Position numbers and translations under genes: made by a program
Notes under the pieces: model-generated
What the model was told of the DNA's origin: nothing
Databases searched by the model: none
The model's input: only the letters and a program-made list of their open reading frames with translations
Shown: positions 1 through 9,868 of the stretch, piece after piece
How positions within the stretch are numbered: position 1 is the stretch's first letter
Layout: each line of letters opens with the position of its first letter
Source of the DNA: Pseudomonas sp. HOU2
GTDB taxonomy: Bacteria; Pseudomonadota; Gammaproteobacteria; Pseudomonadales; Pseudomonadaceae
Assembly: GCF_040729435.1 (NCBI RefSeq)
Contig: NZ_CP160398.1
Span: 2,294,001 to 2,358,000 of the forward strand
DNA length: 64,000 nucleotides
Direction: 5' to 3'

Positions 1-792
1 CAGCAGCGTCGGATCCAGCTCCAGCACTCGGCCGGACTTGGCCGCGCGGCTGGATTGGAGAATCGGGTTTTCCTTGAACAGCGCAGCTTTCGCCGCCTCG
101 CCGGTCAACGCGCGATCAGCAAATACCAGCACTTCAGGATCCAGCCCCGCCAGTGACTCCACGGAGAACGGTTTGTAACCGGTATGCGTCGCCAGGTTTT
201 GCCCGCCGGCCCGTTGCAGCAGCCAGTCGGCGGCAGTGTCCTTGCCGGCAATCAACGGCTTGCCGCCAGCATGCCCGATCAGCACCAGCACACCGGGCGC
301 CTTTTGTTTGGTCTGCAACTCGACGACTCGGGCTTTCTGCGCGGTGAGCTGCTGTTGATAACTTTCCAGCAACTGCGCCGCCTGCGCTTGCGCGCCCAGC
401 AACTGCCCCAGATGCGTGACGTTTTTTTCCAGGGTCGGCAGATCCGGCTGTGCCGAGAACAGTTCGACCCGCACCTTCGCGCTCTTCACCTGGGCGATGA
501 CCGGCGGCGGGCCCATTTCCTCGCTGCCGAGGAGGATATCCGGGCGCAGACTGAGAATGCCTTCCGCCGAAAGGCTGCGTTGATAGCCGATGCTGGGCAG
601 TTTCTTCAGTGATTCGGGATGCTGGCTGGTGGTGTCGACGCCCACCAGTTTGGATTCGCCGCCCAACGCGCTCACCCACTCCGATAGCGCGCCACCGGCA
701 CTGACCCAACGTTGTGGCAAATCGGCAGCTATCGCCTGAAGGCTGGCGAGCAGTCCGACACACAGCACAACAACGCGGGTAATCAGGCGCAT
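1..792 (-). CDS. hmuT: Haem ABC transporter substrate-binding protein, partial (3' end off window)
   Basis: Periplasmic haem-binding component of a haem importer of the HmuTUV/PhuTUV type. From the ATG at 792 the protein opens with a basic start, a hydrophobic stretch and an Ala-Ile-Ala cleavage region near residue 22, so it should be exported. The mature part has the class III binding-protein pattern: LPQRWVSAGGALSEWVSALG, a VGVDTTSQHPESLKKLPSIG segment, then LRPDILLGSEEMGP. I chose the ATG at 792 over that at 801 because AGGA lies nine bases before it and directly abuts the other. The frame is open to base 1 after 264 codons, so the end and probably hmuU/hmuV lie outside. Being first gene of a leftward unit, its promoter should be in 793-954. 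A vitamin B12 binding protein is the main alternative. Confidence 0.8.
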   Translation of the reverse strand, partial: MRLITRVVVLCVGLLASLQAIAADLPQRWVSAGGALSEWVSALGGESKLVGVDTTSQHPESLKKLPSIGYQRSLSAEGILSLRPDILLGSEEMGPPPVIAQVKSAKVRVELFSAQPDLPTLEKNVTHLGQLLGAQAQAAQLLESYQQQLTAQKARVVELQTKQKAPGVLVLIGHAGGKPLIAGKDTAADWLLQRAGGQNLATHTGYKPFSVESLAGLDPEVLVFADRALTGEAAKAALFKENPILQSSRAAKSGRVLELDPTLL

Positions 793-886
793 ACGCAGCA
801 TTCCTATAACAGTTTTCCCGGGCAGCACACCGGCAGGCCAAGTATCCTTGGCGGCGGTTGCGCACAGTGGGCGAAGGCGGCCATTT

Positions 887-905
887 GATAATTGTTTGCA
901 TTTAA
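887..905. promoter_or_regulatory. Candidate Fur box between hmuT and Rieske gene
   Basis: The 19 bases starting GATAATTGTTTGCATTT match about 11 of 19 positions of the classic Fur consensus and sit between the divergent hmuT and Rieske genes. Haem uptake operons are usually Fur-repressed, which fits the position. The match is modest, so this is inference. Confidence 0.3.
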
Positions 906-954
906 ACGTCAAGCTCGGACATTTCCTGAAACGAGCCGACACTTGAGGATAGCC

Positions 955-1272
955 ATGAAGTTTTTATGCGCCGGCACCGATCTCGCTGAGGCCAGCAGCC
1001 GTGGATTCGACATTGACGGCAACAAACTGTTTGCCGTGCGCCGCAATGGCCAGGCCTATGTTTATCGCAACCACTGCCCGCATCGTGGCGTCGCCCTCGA
1101 ATGGCAGCCCGACCGGTTTCTCGACCCGAGCAACAGCCTGATCCAGTGCGCCACCCACGGCGCACTGTTTCTGATCGAGGACGGTGAATGCGTCGCCGGG
1201 CCCTGCGCCGGGCAATCCCTGACCGCCATTCCTTGCCGCGAAGACGCGCAGGGGCTGTGGATAGATGTTTAA
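955..1272 (+). CDS. Small Rieske [2Fe-2S] protein
   Basis: A 105-residue soluble ferredoxin-like Rieske protein. The two cluster-binding pairs are visible: CPHRG (CxH) near residues 42-46 and CATHGALF (CxxH) near residues 64-71, with the usual spacing of about 20 residues. No signal peptide or membrane segment is seen. The ATG at 955 is preceded by GAGG at 945-948; an upstream in-frame extension has no ribosome site. It is divergent from hmuT and overlaps the end of sfsA by four bases tail to tail. The electron-transfer partner is not identifiable; many such stand-alone proteins are assigned only as nitrite reductase small-subunit or dioxygenase ferredoxin-like. Confidence 0.8.
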   Translation: MKFLCAGTDLAEASSRGFDIDGNKLFAVRRNGQAYVYRNHCPHRGVALEWQPDRFLDPSNSLIQCATHGALFLIEDGECVAGPCAGQSLTAIPCREDAQGLWIDV

Positions 1273-1982
1273 CCGTTGAGCAAAACGTCCAGCCGCCGGT
1301 CGATCACCATCTCTTCGTGGTTCAAACGTACGCCGTAAGCCAACACCTCGACCCCGCACGCCACCGCTTCACGCAAGGCATCCGCGTACGCCGAATCGAT
1401 TTCCTCGGCCGGACGCACCGCCTCGATCCCGCTGAGATTGACGCAATACAGCTGCACCGCACGAATACCGTCACGGGCGAGGTGTGCCAGCTCCCGCAGA
1501 TGCTTGGCGCCACGCTGGGTGACCGCGTCGGGAAACGCCGCGACGTTCGTCCCGTCGAACCCCAAAGTGACACTCTTCACTTCCACATAAGCCGGCCCGC
1601 TCGGGTATTCAAGGCGGAAATCGATACGGCTTTTTTCCTGACCGTATGCCACTTCGCGTTTAAGCGCCGTGAAGCCGTTCAACTCGCTGATGACACCGGC
1701 CTGCAGCGCCTCTTCAACGAGGGCGTTGGCGCGGCCGGTGTTCACGCAGAACAGTCGACCCTGCGGCGTTTCCCCGATTTCCCAAGTGCCGGGCAGTTTG
1801 CGCTTCGGGTCGTTTGAGCGACTGAACCACACTTGCCCGCCTTCAACCTGACAGTTGAGCATCGAACCGGTGTTCGGACAGTGTAGGGTCAACAACTCGC
1901 CGTTGACCGTTTCAACATCTGCCAAAAAACGTTTGTAGCGACGGATCAGCCGCGCCTCTTCCAGAGCCGGATAAAAGCGCAT
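1269..1982 (-). CDS. sfsA: Sugar fermentation stimulation protein SfsA
   Basis: A 237-residue protein of full family length. It begins [19 protein letters not shown] and carries the family blocks [10 protein letters not shown], the RIDFRLEYP and YVEVKSVTL segments typical of the nuclease-like SfsA core, and [17 protein letters not shown]. coli SfsA was described as a DNA-binding activator of maltose genes; the exact role in Pseudomonas is unknown. Its start codon overlaps the stop of the aminotransferase (TGATG), so the two are translationally coupled. An sfsA gene beside dksA and gluQ is also found in E. coli, which supports the call. Confidence 0.9.
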   Translation of the reverse strand: MRFYPALEEARLIRRYKRFLADVETVNGELLTLHCPNTGSMLNCQVEGGQVWFSRSNDPKRKLPGTWEIGETPQGRLFCVNTGRANALVEEALQAGVISELNGFTALKREVAYGQEKSRIDFRLEYPSGPAYVEVKSVTLGFDGTNVAAFPDAVTQRGAKHLRELAHLARDGIRAVQLYCVNLSGIEAVRPAEEIDSAYADALREAVACGVEVLAYGVRLNHEEMVIDRRLDVLLNG

Positions 1983-3154
1983 CAGCCTTGCCAGCTCTTC
2001 AGGCCGCGAGCGATACGCTCCACCGCTTCCTGTAAGCGAGGGAGGTTTTGCGTGTAGGCAAAACGCACATGGTGGCTGGCCTGATAACGGCCGAAATCCA
2101 GACCCGGGGTGAAGGCTACGTGCTCGGTTTCGAGGAAATGTCGGCAGAACGCGAAGGCATCACCGCCGAACTGGCTGATATCGGCGTACAAATAGAACGC
2201 CCCTTCCGGCTCGACGGCGATGTTGAAACCCAACTCGCGCAACGCCGGCAGGAGGAAGTCGCGACGGCGGCCAAATTCGGCGCGGCGCTCTTCGAGAATG
2301 CTGATGGTGTCCGGCTCGAAACAGGCCAATGCGGCGTACTGCGCCATGCTCGGGGCGCTGATGTAGAGGTTTTGCGCGAGTTTTTCCAGCTCACTGACCG
2401 CCGCATCCGGCGCCACCAGCCAGCCGAGGCGCCAACCGGTCATGCCGAAATACTTGGAGAAACTGTTGAGGACAAAAGCGCTGTCATCGACTTCCAGCAC
2501 GCTGGCGGCATCGGTGCCGTAAGTCAGGCCGTGGTAAATCTCGTCCACCACCAGATGCCCGTGGCGCGCCTTGATCGCGGTGGATAACCCGGCCAGCTCG
2601 TCACGGGTCAGGATGGTGCCGGTCGGGTTGGCCGGCGACGCCACCAACGCTCCCACGCTATCGTGATCCCAGTGCCGCGCAACCAGATCCGGGGTCAGTT
2701 GATAGCGCACGTCCGGCCCGACCGGCACCAGTTGCGCCGCGCCTTCGACCAGACGCAGGAAGTGCCGGTTGCACGGGTAACCCGGGTCGGCCAGCAGCCA
2801 GTGCTTACCCGGATCGACCAGCAAGGCACTGGCCAGCAACAGCGCGCCGGAGCCCCCCGGCGTGATCAGGATCCGTCGCGGATCGATATTCAGGCCATAA
2901 CGCGTCTGATAGAACCCGGAAATCGCCTCGCGCAGCTCAGGAATACCGCGCGCCGCGGTGTAGCGGGTCTTGCCCGCCGTCAGCGCCGCTTGCCCGGCCC
3001 GGATGATCGGCTCGGCCGTGGTGAAGTCCGGCTCGCCGATTTCCAGGTGGATCACGTCGTGGCCTTCGGCCTGCAGTTCGTTGGCCCGCGCAAGCAGTGC
3101 CATTACATGGAACGGTTCGATCGCACGACTGCGCGCACTGTAAGGCTGAGCCAT
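1982..3154 (-). CDS. PLP-dependent class I/II aminotransferase
   Basis: A 390-residue fold-type I aminotransferase. Visible motifs are ASPANPTGT around residue 176 (Asn contacting the cofactor), DEIYHGL with Asp204, and [15 protein letters not shown], where Lys234 should form the Schiff base with pyridoxal phosphate. Length matches aspartate/alanine-type aminotransferases. The substrate cannot be read from sequence. It starts the leftward aminotransferase-sfsA unit, with a one-base stop/start overlap with sfsA. Confidence 0.87.
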   Translation of the reverse strand: MAQPYSARSRAIEPFHVMALLARANELQAEGHDVIHLEIGEPDFTTAEPIIRAGQAALTAGKTRYTAARGIPELREAISGFYQTRYGLNIDPRRILITPGGSGALLLASALLVDPGKHWLLADPGYPCNRHFLRLVEGAAQLVPVGPDVRYQLTPDLVARHWDHDSVGALVASPANPTGTILTRDELAGLSTAIKARHGHLVVDEIYHGLTYGTDAASVLEVDDSAFVLNSFSKYFGMTGWRLGWLVAPDAAVSELEKLAQNLYISAPSMAQYAALACFEPDTISILEERRAEFGRRRDFLLPALRELGFNIAVEPEGAFYLYADISQFGGDAFAFCRHFLETEHVAFTPGLDFGRYQASHHVRFAYTQNLPRLQEAVERIARGLKSWQG

Positions 3155-3489
3155 TGGTTTTCCTTCGACGGGGAAAAAGAGACGATTCTACCCATCTGCC
3201 GGAACGAGCGAGAACCCGTCGCGGTCACAGCCTCAAGAACGCTGGACTGTAACGATATGAGCGTACGCTCCAGGATTGACTAAAATCAGTGATTGAACAG
3301 GCTTTCATCAGCGCCAGACACGGCTTGCCAAACATCTGCAAGCGCCACCCGCCGGGGCCTCGACATCCGGGAGTAGCGCGGGCCGAATTGATCTGGTAAG
3401 TTCGCCCGCTTGCAGCCGCAGGGCCGGCAGGTGTCGGTGATGGAGCAATCCTGCGCAATGGATTACAAGAGTAGAGGCGGTCCATTTCA
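3155..3489. other. Intergenic region upstream of dksA
   Basis: A 335-base gap between the leftward aminotransferase and dksA. It must hold both promoters, but I see no strong -35/-10 pair. A perfect 12-base palindrome GAGCGTACGCTC lies at 3259-3270, just before a TTGACT hexamer; it could be an operator. A GAGG motif about 12 bases before the dksA ATG is the likely ribosome site. No gene is supported here. Confidence 0.5.
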
Positions 3490-3932
3490 TGCCCACCCAA
3501 GCAAAGCAACAGCAGCAAGCGACGATCAGCGGCTTCGAACCTTACGTTCCGAAGGCCGGCGAAGAGTACATGGGCGCCCCCATGCGCGCGCACTTCACCA
3601 AGATCCTGAACAAGTGGAAACAGGACTTGATGCAGGAAGTCGACCGTACTGTTGATCACATGAAAGACGAAGCGGCCAACTTCCCTGACCCGGCCGACCG
3701 TGCCAGCCAGGAAGAAGAATTCGCCCTCGAGCTGCGCGCCCGCGACCGCGAGCGCAAGTTGATCAAGAAGATCGACAAGACCCTCGAACTGATCCAGGAC
3801 GAAGAGTACGGCTGGTGTGAATCCTGCGGCATCGAGATTGGCGTCAAGCGCCTCGAGGCCCGTCCTACCGCCGATCTGTGCATCGACTGCAAGACCCTTG
3901 CGGAAATCAAGGAAAAGCAGGTCGGCAAGTAA
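3490..3932 (+). CDS. dksA: RNA polymerase-binding transcription factor DksA
   Basis: A 147-residue DksA that enters the RNA polymerase secondary channel and, with ppGpp, represses rRNA/tRNA promoters and activates amino-acid genes. The coiled-coil tip has the key acidic pair in FPDPADRASQ (Asp67 and Asp70, equivalent to E. coli D71/D74). The zinc finger is complete: CESC at 110-113 and CIDC at 131-134. The N-terminal extension and length match the canonical, zinc-containing DksA rather than the Cys-poor paralogue DksA2. It is followed by a strong terminator and so is probably monocistronic. The tRNA operon and rpsT promoters in this window are plausible targets. Confidence 0.96.
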
Positions 3933-3946
3933 TCTCGACCTGAACG

Positions 3947-3976
3947 AAAAACGGAGCGTGCGAACGCTCCGTTTTT
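3947..3976 (+). terminator. Intrinsic terminator of dksA
   Basis: ACGGAGCGT, a four-base loop and ACGCTCCGT form a nine-pair stem followed by TTTTT, 14 bases after the dksA stop. An A-run precedes the stem. Confidence 0.9.
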
Positions 3977-3996
3977 GTTTCTGCCTTTTGCCTTTG

Positions 3997-4086
3997 TGTA
4001 GGAGTGAGCCTGCTCGCGATAGCGGTTTGATATTCAATATCAATGATGACTGAACCACCCCCATCGCGAGCAGGCTCACTCCTACA
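3997..4086. repeat. REP-type hairpin, family A (GTAGGAGTGAGCCTGCTCGCG)
   Basis: TGTAGGAGTGAGCCTGCTCG and its inverted copy flank about 38 bases. The same arms recur at 16842, 24581 and 34685. The inner end of the right arm is degenerate (CCCCATCGCG rather than CCGCTATCGCG). It lies between dksA and gluQ. Confidence 0.9.
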
Positions 4087-4123
4087 AGTTGACCTGCGCA
4101 CGCCCTGAAAAGTAGTTTGACCC

Positions 4124-5020
4124 ATGACTGCCAAAACTGCCCCCGCCTACATCGGCCGCTTCGCCCCCACTCCCAGTGGCCACCTGCACTTCGGTTCGCT
4201 GGTCGCCGCGCTCGCCTCTTACCTCGACGCGCGCGCGGTCGGCGGGCGCTGGCTGGTGCGCATGGAAGACCTCGATCCGCCTCGGGAAGAACCCGGCGCA
4301 CAGGCGGCGATTCTCAAGGCGCTGGAAAGCTACGGTTTCGAATGGGACGGCGAGATGGTGCGCCAGAGTGACCGGCACGAAGCCTATGCCGAAGTTCTCA
4401 ACAGTCTGTTCAATCACGGCCTCGCTTACGCCTGCACTTGCTCGCGCAAACAGCTGGAGGCTTACAACGGTATTTATCCGGGCTTGTGCCGCAATGCCGG
4501 CCATGAACAGCAAGGCGCGGCGATTCGCCTGCGCGTGCCGGAGCTGGAATACCACTTCATCGACCGGGTGCAAGGCGAATTCCGCCAGCACCTGGGGCGT
4601 GATGTCGGCGATTTCGTGATTCGCCGCCGCGACGGCCTCTACGCCTATCAACTGGCCGTGGTGCTGGATGACGCCTGGCAGGGCATCACCGACATCGTGC
4701 GCGGCGCCGACCTGCTCGACTCCACCCCGCGCCAGCTCTACCTGCAAGAATTGTTGGGCTTACGTCAGCCACGCTACCTGCACCTGCCGCTGATCACGCA
4801 ACCGGACGGCAACAAGCTCGGCAAATCCTACCGTTCGCCACCGCTTGAGGCCGACCAGGCCACGCCGCTGCTGTTGCGAGCCTTGCGTGCGCTGGGGCAA
4901 AACCCCGGCGCCGAACTGGCCCACGCTTCACCGCAGGAATTGCTGAAATGGGGCGCAGGCCACTGGGATGCGACAAAGATCCCGCGCACACTGAGCCTGC
5001 CCGAAGCGCAACTGCAATGA
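4124..5020 (+). CDS. gluQ: Glutamyl-Q tRNA(Asp) synthetase
   Basis: A 298-residue truncated glutamyl-tRNA synthetase paralogue that activates glutamate and attaches it to queuosine at position 34 of tRNA-Asp, with no anticodon-binding domain. The HIGH-like motif is PTPSGHLHFGSL near residue 15; the KMSKS-like motif is NKLGKSYRSP near residue 228. A zinc-site pattern CTCSRKQLEAYNGIYPGLC follows the catalytic start. The length is that of GluQ and far below the roughly 490 residues of GltX. Position after dksA is conserved in E. coli. Confidence 0.95.
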   Translation: MTAKTAPAYIGRFAPTPSGHLHFGSLVAALASYLDARAVGGRWLVRMEDLDPPREEPGAQAAILKALESYGFEWDGEMVRQSDRHEAYAEVLNSLFNHGLAYACTCSRKQLEAYNGIYPGLCRNAGHEQQGAAIRLRVPELEYHFIDRVQGEFRQHLGRDVGDFVIRRRDGLYAYQLAVVLDDAWQGITDIVRGADLLDSTPRQLYLQELLGLRQPRYLHLPLITQPDGNKLGKSYRSPPLEADQATPLLLRALRALGQNPGAELAHASPQELLKWGAGHWDATKIPRTLSLPEAQLQ

Positions 5021-5097
5021 CGGCACTTGCAGTGGCGCGCCCATCCGTTACCATCGCCGCACGTTTTCGGGCACGCGCATAAAAAAGAGAGGCCGGG

Positions 5098-5274
5098 ATG
5101 TACATCTATCGCTTGGTCCTGCTTCTGGTCGTGGGAATCTATCTGTTTTCGCCAGCCATCATGGATTGGTGGATCGACGCCACGGGCGCCTGGTATCGGC
5201 CGTATCTGCTCTGGTTGATCCTGATTGTCGTGACCTTCATCCTGCAGAGCCAAAAAGATGCCGATGAGCTTTAG
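5098..5274 (+). CDS. cbrX: Small membrane protein CbrX, upstream of cbrA
   Basis: A 58-residue protein with two hydrophobic segments (about residues 5-22 and 37-52) around a Trp-rich turn, WWIDATGAWY, so a hairpin in the inner membrane is likely. GAGAGG lies seven bases before the ATG. Its last 17 bases overlap the first possible cbrA start, pointing to translational coupling. A homologous small gene sits before cbrA in P. aeruginosa (PA4724.1), and I recall the name cbrX from Pseudomonas studies. A role in CbrA expression or assembly is inference. Confidence 0.8.
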   Translation: MYIYRLVLLLVVGIYLFSPAIMDWWIDATGAWYRPYLLWLILIVVTFILQSQKDADEL

Positions 5275-8212
5275 CCTGACCCAGATGATCCTGATCAGCG
5301 CCGCGTACCTGGCGGTGCTGTTCGGTGTTGCCTGGATCAGTGAGCGGGGCATGATCCCGCGGGCGATCATTCGCCACCCGCTGACCTACACCCTGTCGCT
5401 GGGGGTCTATGCCAGTGCCTGGGCGTTTTACGGCACGGTGGGCCTGGCCTATCAGTACGGCTACGGGTTTCTGTCCAGTTATCTCGGGGTGTCTGGAGCG
5501 TTTTTGCTGGCGCCGGTGCTGCTGTATCCGATCCTGAAAATCACCCGCACCTATCAACTGTCGTCGCTGGCGGACCTGTTCGCCTTCCGCTTCCGCAGCA
5601 CCTGGGCCGGCGCGCTGACCACGATCTTCATGCTGATCGGCGTACTGCCGCTGCTGGCGTTGCAGATTCAGGCGGTGGCCGACTCCATCGGCATCCTCAC
5701 CGGCGAGCCGATCCAGAGCCGCGTCGCGCTGGCGTTCTGTGCGCTGATCATTCTGTTCACGATTTTCTTCGGTTCCCGGCATATCGCCACCCGCGAGAAA
5801 CACGAAGGGCTGGTGTTCGCGATTGCCTTCGAGTCGGTGATCAAGTTGATCGCCCTCGGCGGCGTCGGCCTCTATGCGCTGTACGGCGTGTTCGACGGCC
5901 CCCAACAGCTGGAGTTATGGCTACTGCAAAACCAGACCGCCCTCGCCGCGCTGCACACGCCGCTGCAGGAAGGGCCTTGGCGCACGCTGTTGCTGGTGTT
6001 CTTCGCCTCGGCGATCGTGATGCCGCACATGTATCACATGACCTTCACCGAAAACCTCAATCCGCGCTCGCTGGTCAGTGCAAGCTGGGGCCTGCCGCTG
6101 TTCCTTCTGCTGATGAGCCTGGCGGTGCCGCTGATTCTCTGGGCTGGCCTGAAGCTCGGCGCCACCACCGATCCGGAATATTTCACCCTCGGCATCGGCA
6201 TCGCCGCCAACAGCAAACCGCTGGCCTTGCTGGCGTACGTCGGTGGATTGTCGGCGGCCAGTGGCCTGATCATCGTCACCACCCTGGCACTGTCGGGCAT
6301 GGCGCTGAACCACTTGGTGCTGCCGCTGTACCAGCCACCGGCTGAAGGCAACATCTATCGCTGGCTGAAGTGGACCCGCCGGGCGCTGATCGTCGCGATC
6401 ATCATGGCCGGTTTCTGCTTTTACCTGATGCTCGGCGCCGGACAGGATCTGGCCAACCTCGGCATCGTCGCCTTCGTCGCGACCCTGCAATTCCTGCCCG
6501 GCGTGCTCTCGGTGCTGTACTGGCCGACCGCCAACCGTCGCGGCTTTATCGCCGGCTTGCTGGCGGGGATTTTGGTGTGGGTGGTGACCATGCTGTTGCC
6601 GCTGGTCGGCAACCTGCAGGGTTTCTACATTCCCCTGTTGAACATGATTTACGTGCTGGACGACACCAGTTGGCACATGGCGGCCATCGCCTCGCTGGCG
6701 GCCAACGTATTGATGTTCACCCTGATCTCGCTGTTCACCAACGCCAGCCCGGAAGAAGCCAGCGCCGCCGAAGCCTGTGCGGTGGATAATGTGCGTCGCC
6801 CGCAACGCCGCGAACTGCATGCGGCCTCGCCCCAGGAGTTCGCCACGCAACTGGCCAAACCGCTGGGCGCCAAGGCGGCGCAGAAAGAAGTCGAGCAGGC
6901 GCTGCGCGATCTCTATCTGCCGTTCGACGAACGCCGTCCTTATGCATTGCGTCGTCTACGCGATCGCATTGAAGCCAACCTCTCCGGCTTGATGGGGCCG
7001 AGCGTGGCGCAGGACATGGTTGAAACCTTCCTGCCGTACAAGGCCGGTGGCGAAAACTACGTCACCGAAGACATCCACTTCATCGAAAGCCGTCTCGAGG
7101 ACTACCACTCGCGCCTCACCGGGCTGGCCGCCGAACTCGACGCTTTGCGTCGCTACCACCGCCAGACCCTGCAGGAGCTGCCAATGGGCGTCTGCTCGCT
7201 GGCCAAGGATCAAGAGATCCTGATGTGGAACAAGGCCATGGAAGAACTCACCGGGATTGCCGCGCAACGGGTGGTCGGCTCGCGCCTGAGCACCATCGCC
7301 AATCCGTGGAAGCAATTGCTGCAAGGCTTCATCAACCTGCCCGATGAACATTTGCACAAGCAGCACCTGGCCCTCGACGGCCAGACCCGCTGGCTCAATC
7401 TGCACAAAGCGGCGATCGATGAACCGTTGGCACCGGGCAACAGCGGCCTGGTGCTGCTGGTGGAAGACCTGACCGAAACGCAGATGCTCGAAGACAAACT
7501 GGTGCATTCCGAACGTCTGGCGAGCATCGGTCGACTGGCGGCAGGTGTGGCTCATGAAATCGGCAACCCGATCACCGGCATCGCCTGTCTGGCGCAGAAC
7601 CTGCGCGAAGAGCGTGAAGAAGATGGCGAACTGACGGAAATCAGCGGGCAGATTCTCGAACAGACCAAGCGAGTGTCACGCATCGTGCAGTCGCTGATGA
7701 GCTTCGCCCACGCCGGCAGCCATCAGCACAGCGACGAACCGGTTTGTCTGGCGGAAGTGGCGCAGGACGCCATCGGCCTGCTGGCACTGAACCGGCGCAA
7801 CTTCGAAGTGCAGTTCTACAACCTGTGCGATCCCGATCACTGGGTCGAAGGCGATCCGCAGCGCCTCGCCCAGGTGCTGATCAATCTGCTCTCCAACGCC
7901 CGTGATGCCTCGCCTGCGGGCAGTGCGGTGCGGGTCAAGAGTGAAGCCGGCGAACACACGGTCGATCTGATCGTCGAAGACGAAGGCAGTGGTATTCCGC
8001 AGAACATCATGGACCGATTGTTCGAACCTTTCTTCACCACCAAGGACCCTGGCGAAGGTACCGGTCTGGGCCTTGCACTGGTCTATTCCATCGTTGAAGA
8101 GCATTATGGACAAATCACCATCGACAGCCCGGCTGATGTTCAAAGCCAGCGCGGCACCCGTATCCGGGTGACCTTACCGCGTCATGTCGAAGCGACGTCC
8201 GCTGTGAACTGA
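5258..8212 (+). CDS. cbrA: Sensor histidine kinase CbrA with SLC5-type transporter domain
   Basis: A 984-residue hybrid of a sodium/solute symporter-like membrane domain and a histidine kinase. Residues 1 to about 490 hold some 13 hydrophobic helices, followed by a cytoplasmic linker, a PAS domain near 635-750, and a kinase core with [12 protein letters not shown] (His766), the N-box [12 protein letters not shown] and the G-boxes DEGSGIP and [10 protein letters not shown]. With CbrB it controls carbon/nitrogen balance and use of amino acids such as histidine. Start could be 5258 or 5264 ([10 protein letters not shown]), the latter matching P. aeruginosa CbrA. It overlaps cbrX and is followed 22 bases later by cbrB. 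Confidence 0.96.
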   Translation: MPMSFSLTQMILISAAYLAVLFGVAWISERGMIPRAIIRHPLTYTLSLGVYASAWAFYGTVGLAYQYGYGFLSSYLGVSGAFLLAPVLLYPILKITRTYQLSSLADLFAFRFRSTWAGALTTIFMLIGVLPLLALQIQAVADSIGILTGEPIQSRVALAFCALIILFTIFFGSRHIATREKHEGLVFAIAFESVIKLIALGGVGLYALYGVFDGPQQLELWLLQNQTALAALHTPLQEGPWRTLLLVFFASAIVMPHMYHMTFTENLNPRSLVSASWGLPLFLLLMSLAVPLILWAGLKLGATTDPEYFTLGIGIAANSKPLALLAYVGGLSAASGLIIVTTLALSGMALNHLVLPLYQPPAEGNIYRWLKWTRRALIVAIIMAGFCFYLMLGAGQDLANLGIVAFVATLQFLPGVLSVLYWPTANRRGFIAGLLAGILVWVVTMLLPLVGNLQGFYIPLLNMIYVLDDTSWHMAAIASLAANVLMFTLISLFTNASPEEASAAEACAVDNVRRPQRRELHAASPQEFATQLAKPLGAKAAQKEVEQALRDLYLPFDERRPYALRRLRDRIEANLSGLMGPSVAQDMVETFLPYKAGGENYVTEDIHFIESRLEDYHSRLTGLAAELDALRRYHRQTLQELPMGVCSLAKDQEILMWNKAMEELTGIAAQRVVGSRLSTIANPWKQLLQGFINLPDEHLHKQHLALDGQTRWLNLHKAAIDEPLAPGNSGLVLLVEDLTETQMLEDKLVHSERLASIGRLAAGVAHEIGNPITGIACLAQNLREEREEDGELTEISGQILEQTKRVSRIVQSLMSFAHAGSHQHSDEPVCLAEVAQDAIGLLALNRRNFEVQFYNLCDPDHWVEGDPQRLAQVLINLLSNARDASPAGSAVRVKSEAGEHTVDLIVEDEGSGIPQNIMDRLFEPFFTTKDPGEGTGLGLALVYSIVEEHYGQITIDSPADVQSQRGTRIRVTLPRHVEATSAVN

Positions 8213-8234
8213 GACCGTCGAGAGTATCGAATCA

Positions 8235-9671
8235 ATGCCGCACATTTTGATCGTCGAAGACGAAACCATTATCCGCTCCGCCTTGCGCCGCCTGCTGGAA
8301 CGCAACCAGTATCAGGTCAGCGAAGCCGGTTCTGTGCAGGAAGCACAAGAACGCTTCAGTATTCCCACATTCGATCTGATCGTCAGCGACCTGCGCCTGC
8401 CTGGCGCCCCCGGCACCGAGCTGATCAAGCTTGGCCAGGGCAAACCGGTGCTGATCATGACCAGCTACGCCAGCCTGCGCTCGGCGGTCGACTCGATGAA
8501 GATGGGCGCGGTGGACTACATCGCCAAGCCTTTCGATCACGATGAAATGCTTCAGGCTGTCGCGCGGATCCTGCGTGATCACCAGTCAGCGCCTGCCGCC
8601 GGCGAAGTGCCTGCCGGCAAAGCAGCCAATGGCAGCGGCAAACCGTCTGTCGACAACAGCAACGGCGAAATCGGCATCATTGGCTCGTGCCCGCCGATGC
8701 AGGATCTGTACAGCAAGATCCGCAAAGTCGCACCGACCGATTCCAATGTCCTGATCCAGGGCGAGTCCGGCACCGGTAAAGAGCTGGTGGCCCGCGCCCT
8801 GCACAACCTGTCCAAGCGCGCCAAGGCACCGATGATTTCGGTGAACTGCGCGGCCATTCCGGAAAGCCTGATCGAGTCCGAACTGTTCGGCCACGAAAAA
8901 GGCGCGTTCACTGGCGCCAGCGCCGGTCGCGCCGGTCTGGTGGAAGCGGCGGACGGCGGCACGCTGTTCCTCGACGAGATTGGCGAATTGCCGCTGGAAG
9001 CCCAGGCCCGACTGCTGCGCGTGCTGCAGGAAGGCGAGATTCGCCGCGTGGGTTCGGTGCAGTCGCAAAAGGTCGATGTGCGCCTGATCGCCGCGACCCA
9101 CCGCGACCTCAAGAGCCTGGCGAAAATCGGCCAGTTCCGTGAAGACTTGTATTACCGACTGCACGTGATTGCCCTGAAACTGCCGGCGTTGCGCGAACGT
9201 GGCGCCGACGTCAACGAAATCGCCACCGCGTTCCTCGCCCGTCAAAGTGCGCGCATCAACCGTACCGACCTGAAATTTGCCGCTGATGCCGAACAGGCCA
9301 TCCGGCATTATTCCTGGCCGGGTAACGTGCGCGAGCTGGAAAACGCGGTGGAGCGCGCAGTGATCCTGAGCGAAAGCCCGGAAATCTCTGCCGATTTGCT
9401 GGGCATCGACATCGAGCTGAGCGACCTGGAAGACGACGAGTTCATCGGTCTGCCGCCACAAACGCCGGGTAACGCCAGCAACAGCAGTCATGAACCGACT
9501 GAAGACCTGTCGCTGGAAGACTACTTCCAGCACTTCGTTCTTGAGCATCAGGACCACATGACCGAAACCGAACTGGCGCGCAAACTGGGCGTCAGCCGCA
9601 AGTGCCTGTGGGAACGCCGTCAGCGTCTGGGCATTCCACGGCGCAAGACCGGGGTTACCAGCGAGAGCTGA
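8235..9671 (+). CDS. cbrB: Sigma54-dependent response regulator CbrB
   Basis: A 478-residue NtrC-family activator. The receiver domain has Asp52 in IVSDLRLPG as phospho-acceptor; the AAA+ domain has Walker A GESGTGKE at 176-183 and the sigma54-contact loop GAFTGA at 223-228; the C-terminus carries a Fis-type helix-turn-helix ending [20 protein letters not shown]. It should drive crcZ directly downstream, whose -24/-12 promoter and enhancer-like palindromes are visible, thereby relieving Hfq/Crc catabolite repression. Confidence 0.97.
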   Translation: MPHILIVEDETIIRSALRRLLERNQYQVSEAGSVQEAQERFSIPTFDLIVSDLRLPGAPGTELIKLGQGKPVLIMTSYASLRSAVDSMKMGAVDYIAKPFDHDEMLQAVARILRDHQSAPAAGEVPAGKAANGSGKPSVDNSNGEIGIIGSCPPMQDLYSKIRKVAPTDSNVLIQGESGTGKELVARALHNLSKRAKAPMISVNCAAIPESLIESELFGHEKGAFTGASAGRAGLVEAADGGTLFLDEIGELPLEAQARLLRVLQEGEIRRVGSVQSQKVDVRLIAATHRDLKSLAKIGQFREDLYYRLHVIALKLPALRERGADVNEIATAFLARQSARINRTDLKFAADAEQAIRHYSWPGNVRELENAVERAVILSESPEISADLLGIDIELSDLEDDEFIGLPPQTPGNASNSSHEPTEDLSLEDYFQHFVLEHQDHMTETELARKLGVSRKCLWERRQRLGIPRRKTGVTSES

Positions 9672-9718
9672 ACGTTACCTGTCGAGTGCGCGGGTAACGC
9701 TTGAAGACGTGAAAAAAC

Positions 9719-9744
9719 TGTTACCTCAGTCCTTTCACGTAACA
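9719..9744. promoter_or_regulatory. Probable CbrB enhancer site for crcZ
   Basis: TGTTAC (9719-9724) and GTAACA (9739-9744) form a perfect six-base inverted repeat with a 14-base gap, about 110 bases upstream of the crcZ -24 element, the usual enhancer distance. A weaker pair, CGTTAC 9673-9678 and GTAACG 9694-9699, lies further upstream, and GTTATCGGTAAC is at 9754-9765. Repeats of this kind are known as CbrB targets before crcZ/crcY; assignment here is by position and symmetry. Confidence 0.65.
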
Positions 9745-9745
9745 G

Positions 9746-9783
9746 AAGCCGGGGTTATCGGTAACGAAACCCCGGCTTTTTTT
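9746..9783 (+). terminator. Intrinsic terminator of cbrB
   Basis: AAGCCGGGGTT and AACCCCGGCTT form an 11-pair stem around an 11-base loop, followed by a T-tract to 9783. It ends cbrAB transcription 75 bases after the cbrB stop. Its loop contains a GTAAC half-site. Confidence 0.92.
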
Positions 9784-9841
9784 CGCCCCGAGAAAACGGT
9801 TATAACGACCTAACCCCTTGTTTTATTGGGCTTCGCAAAAG

Positions 9842-9858
9842 TTGGCACGGCACCTGCT
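9842..9858 (+). promoter_or_regulatory. Sigma54 (-24/-12) promoter of crcZ
   Basis: TTGGCACGGCACCTGCT carries GG at 9844-9845 and GC at 9856-9857 with exactly ten bases between, matching the RpoN consensus closely. The start site is expected about 12 bases downstream, near 9869. It is immediately downstream of cbrB and its enhancer sites. Confidence 0.9.
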
Positions 9859-9868
9859 ATATGTTTGG

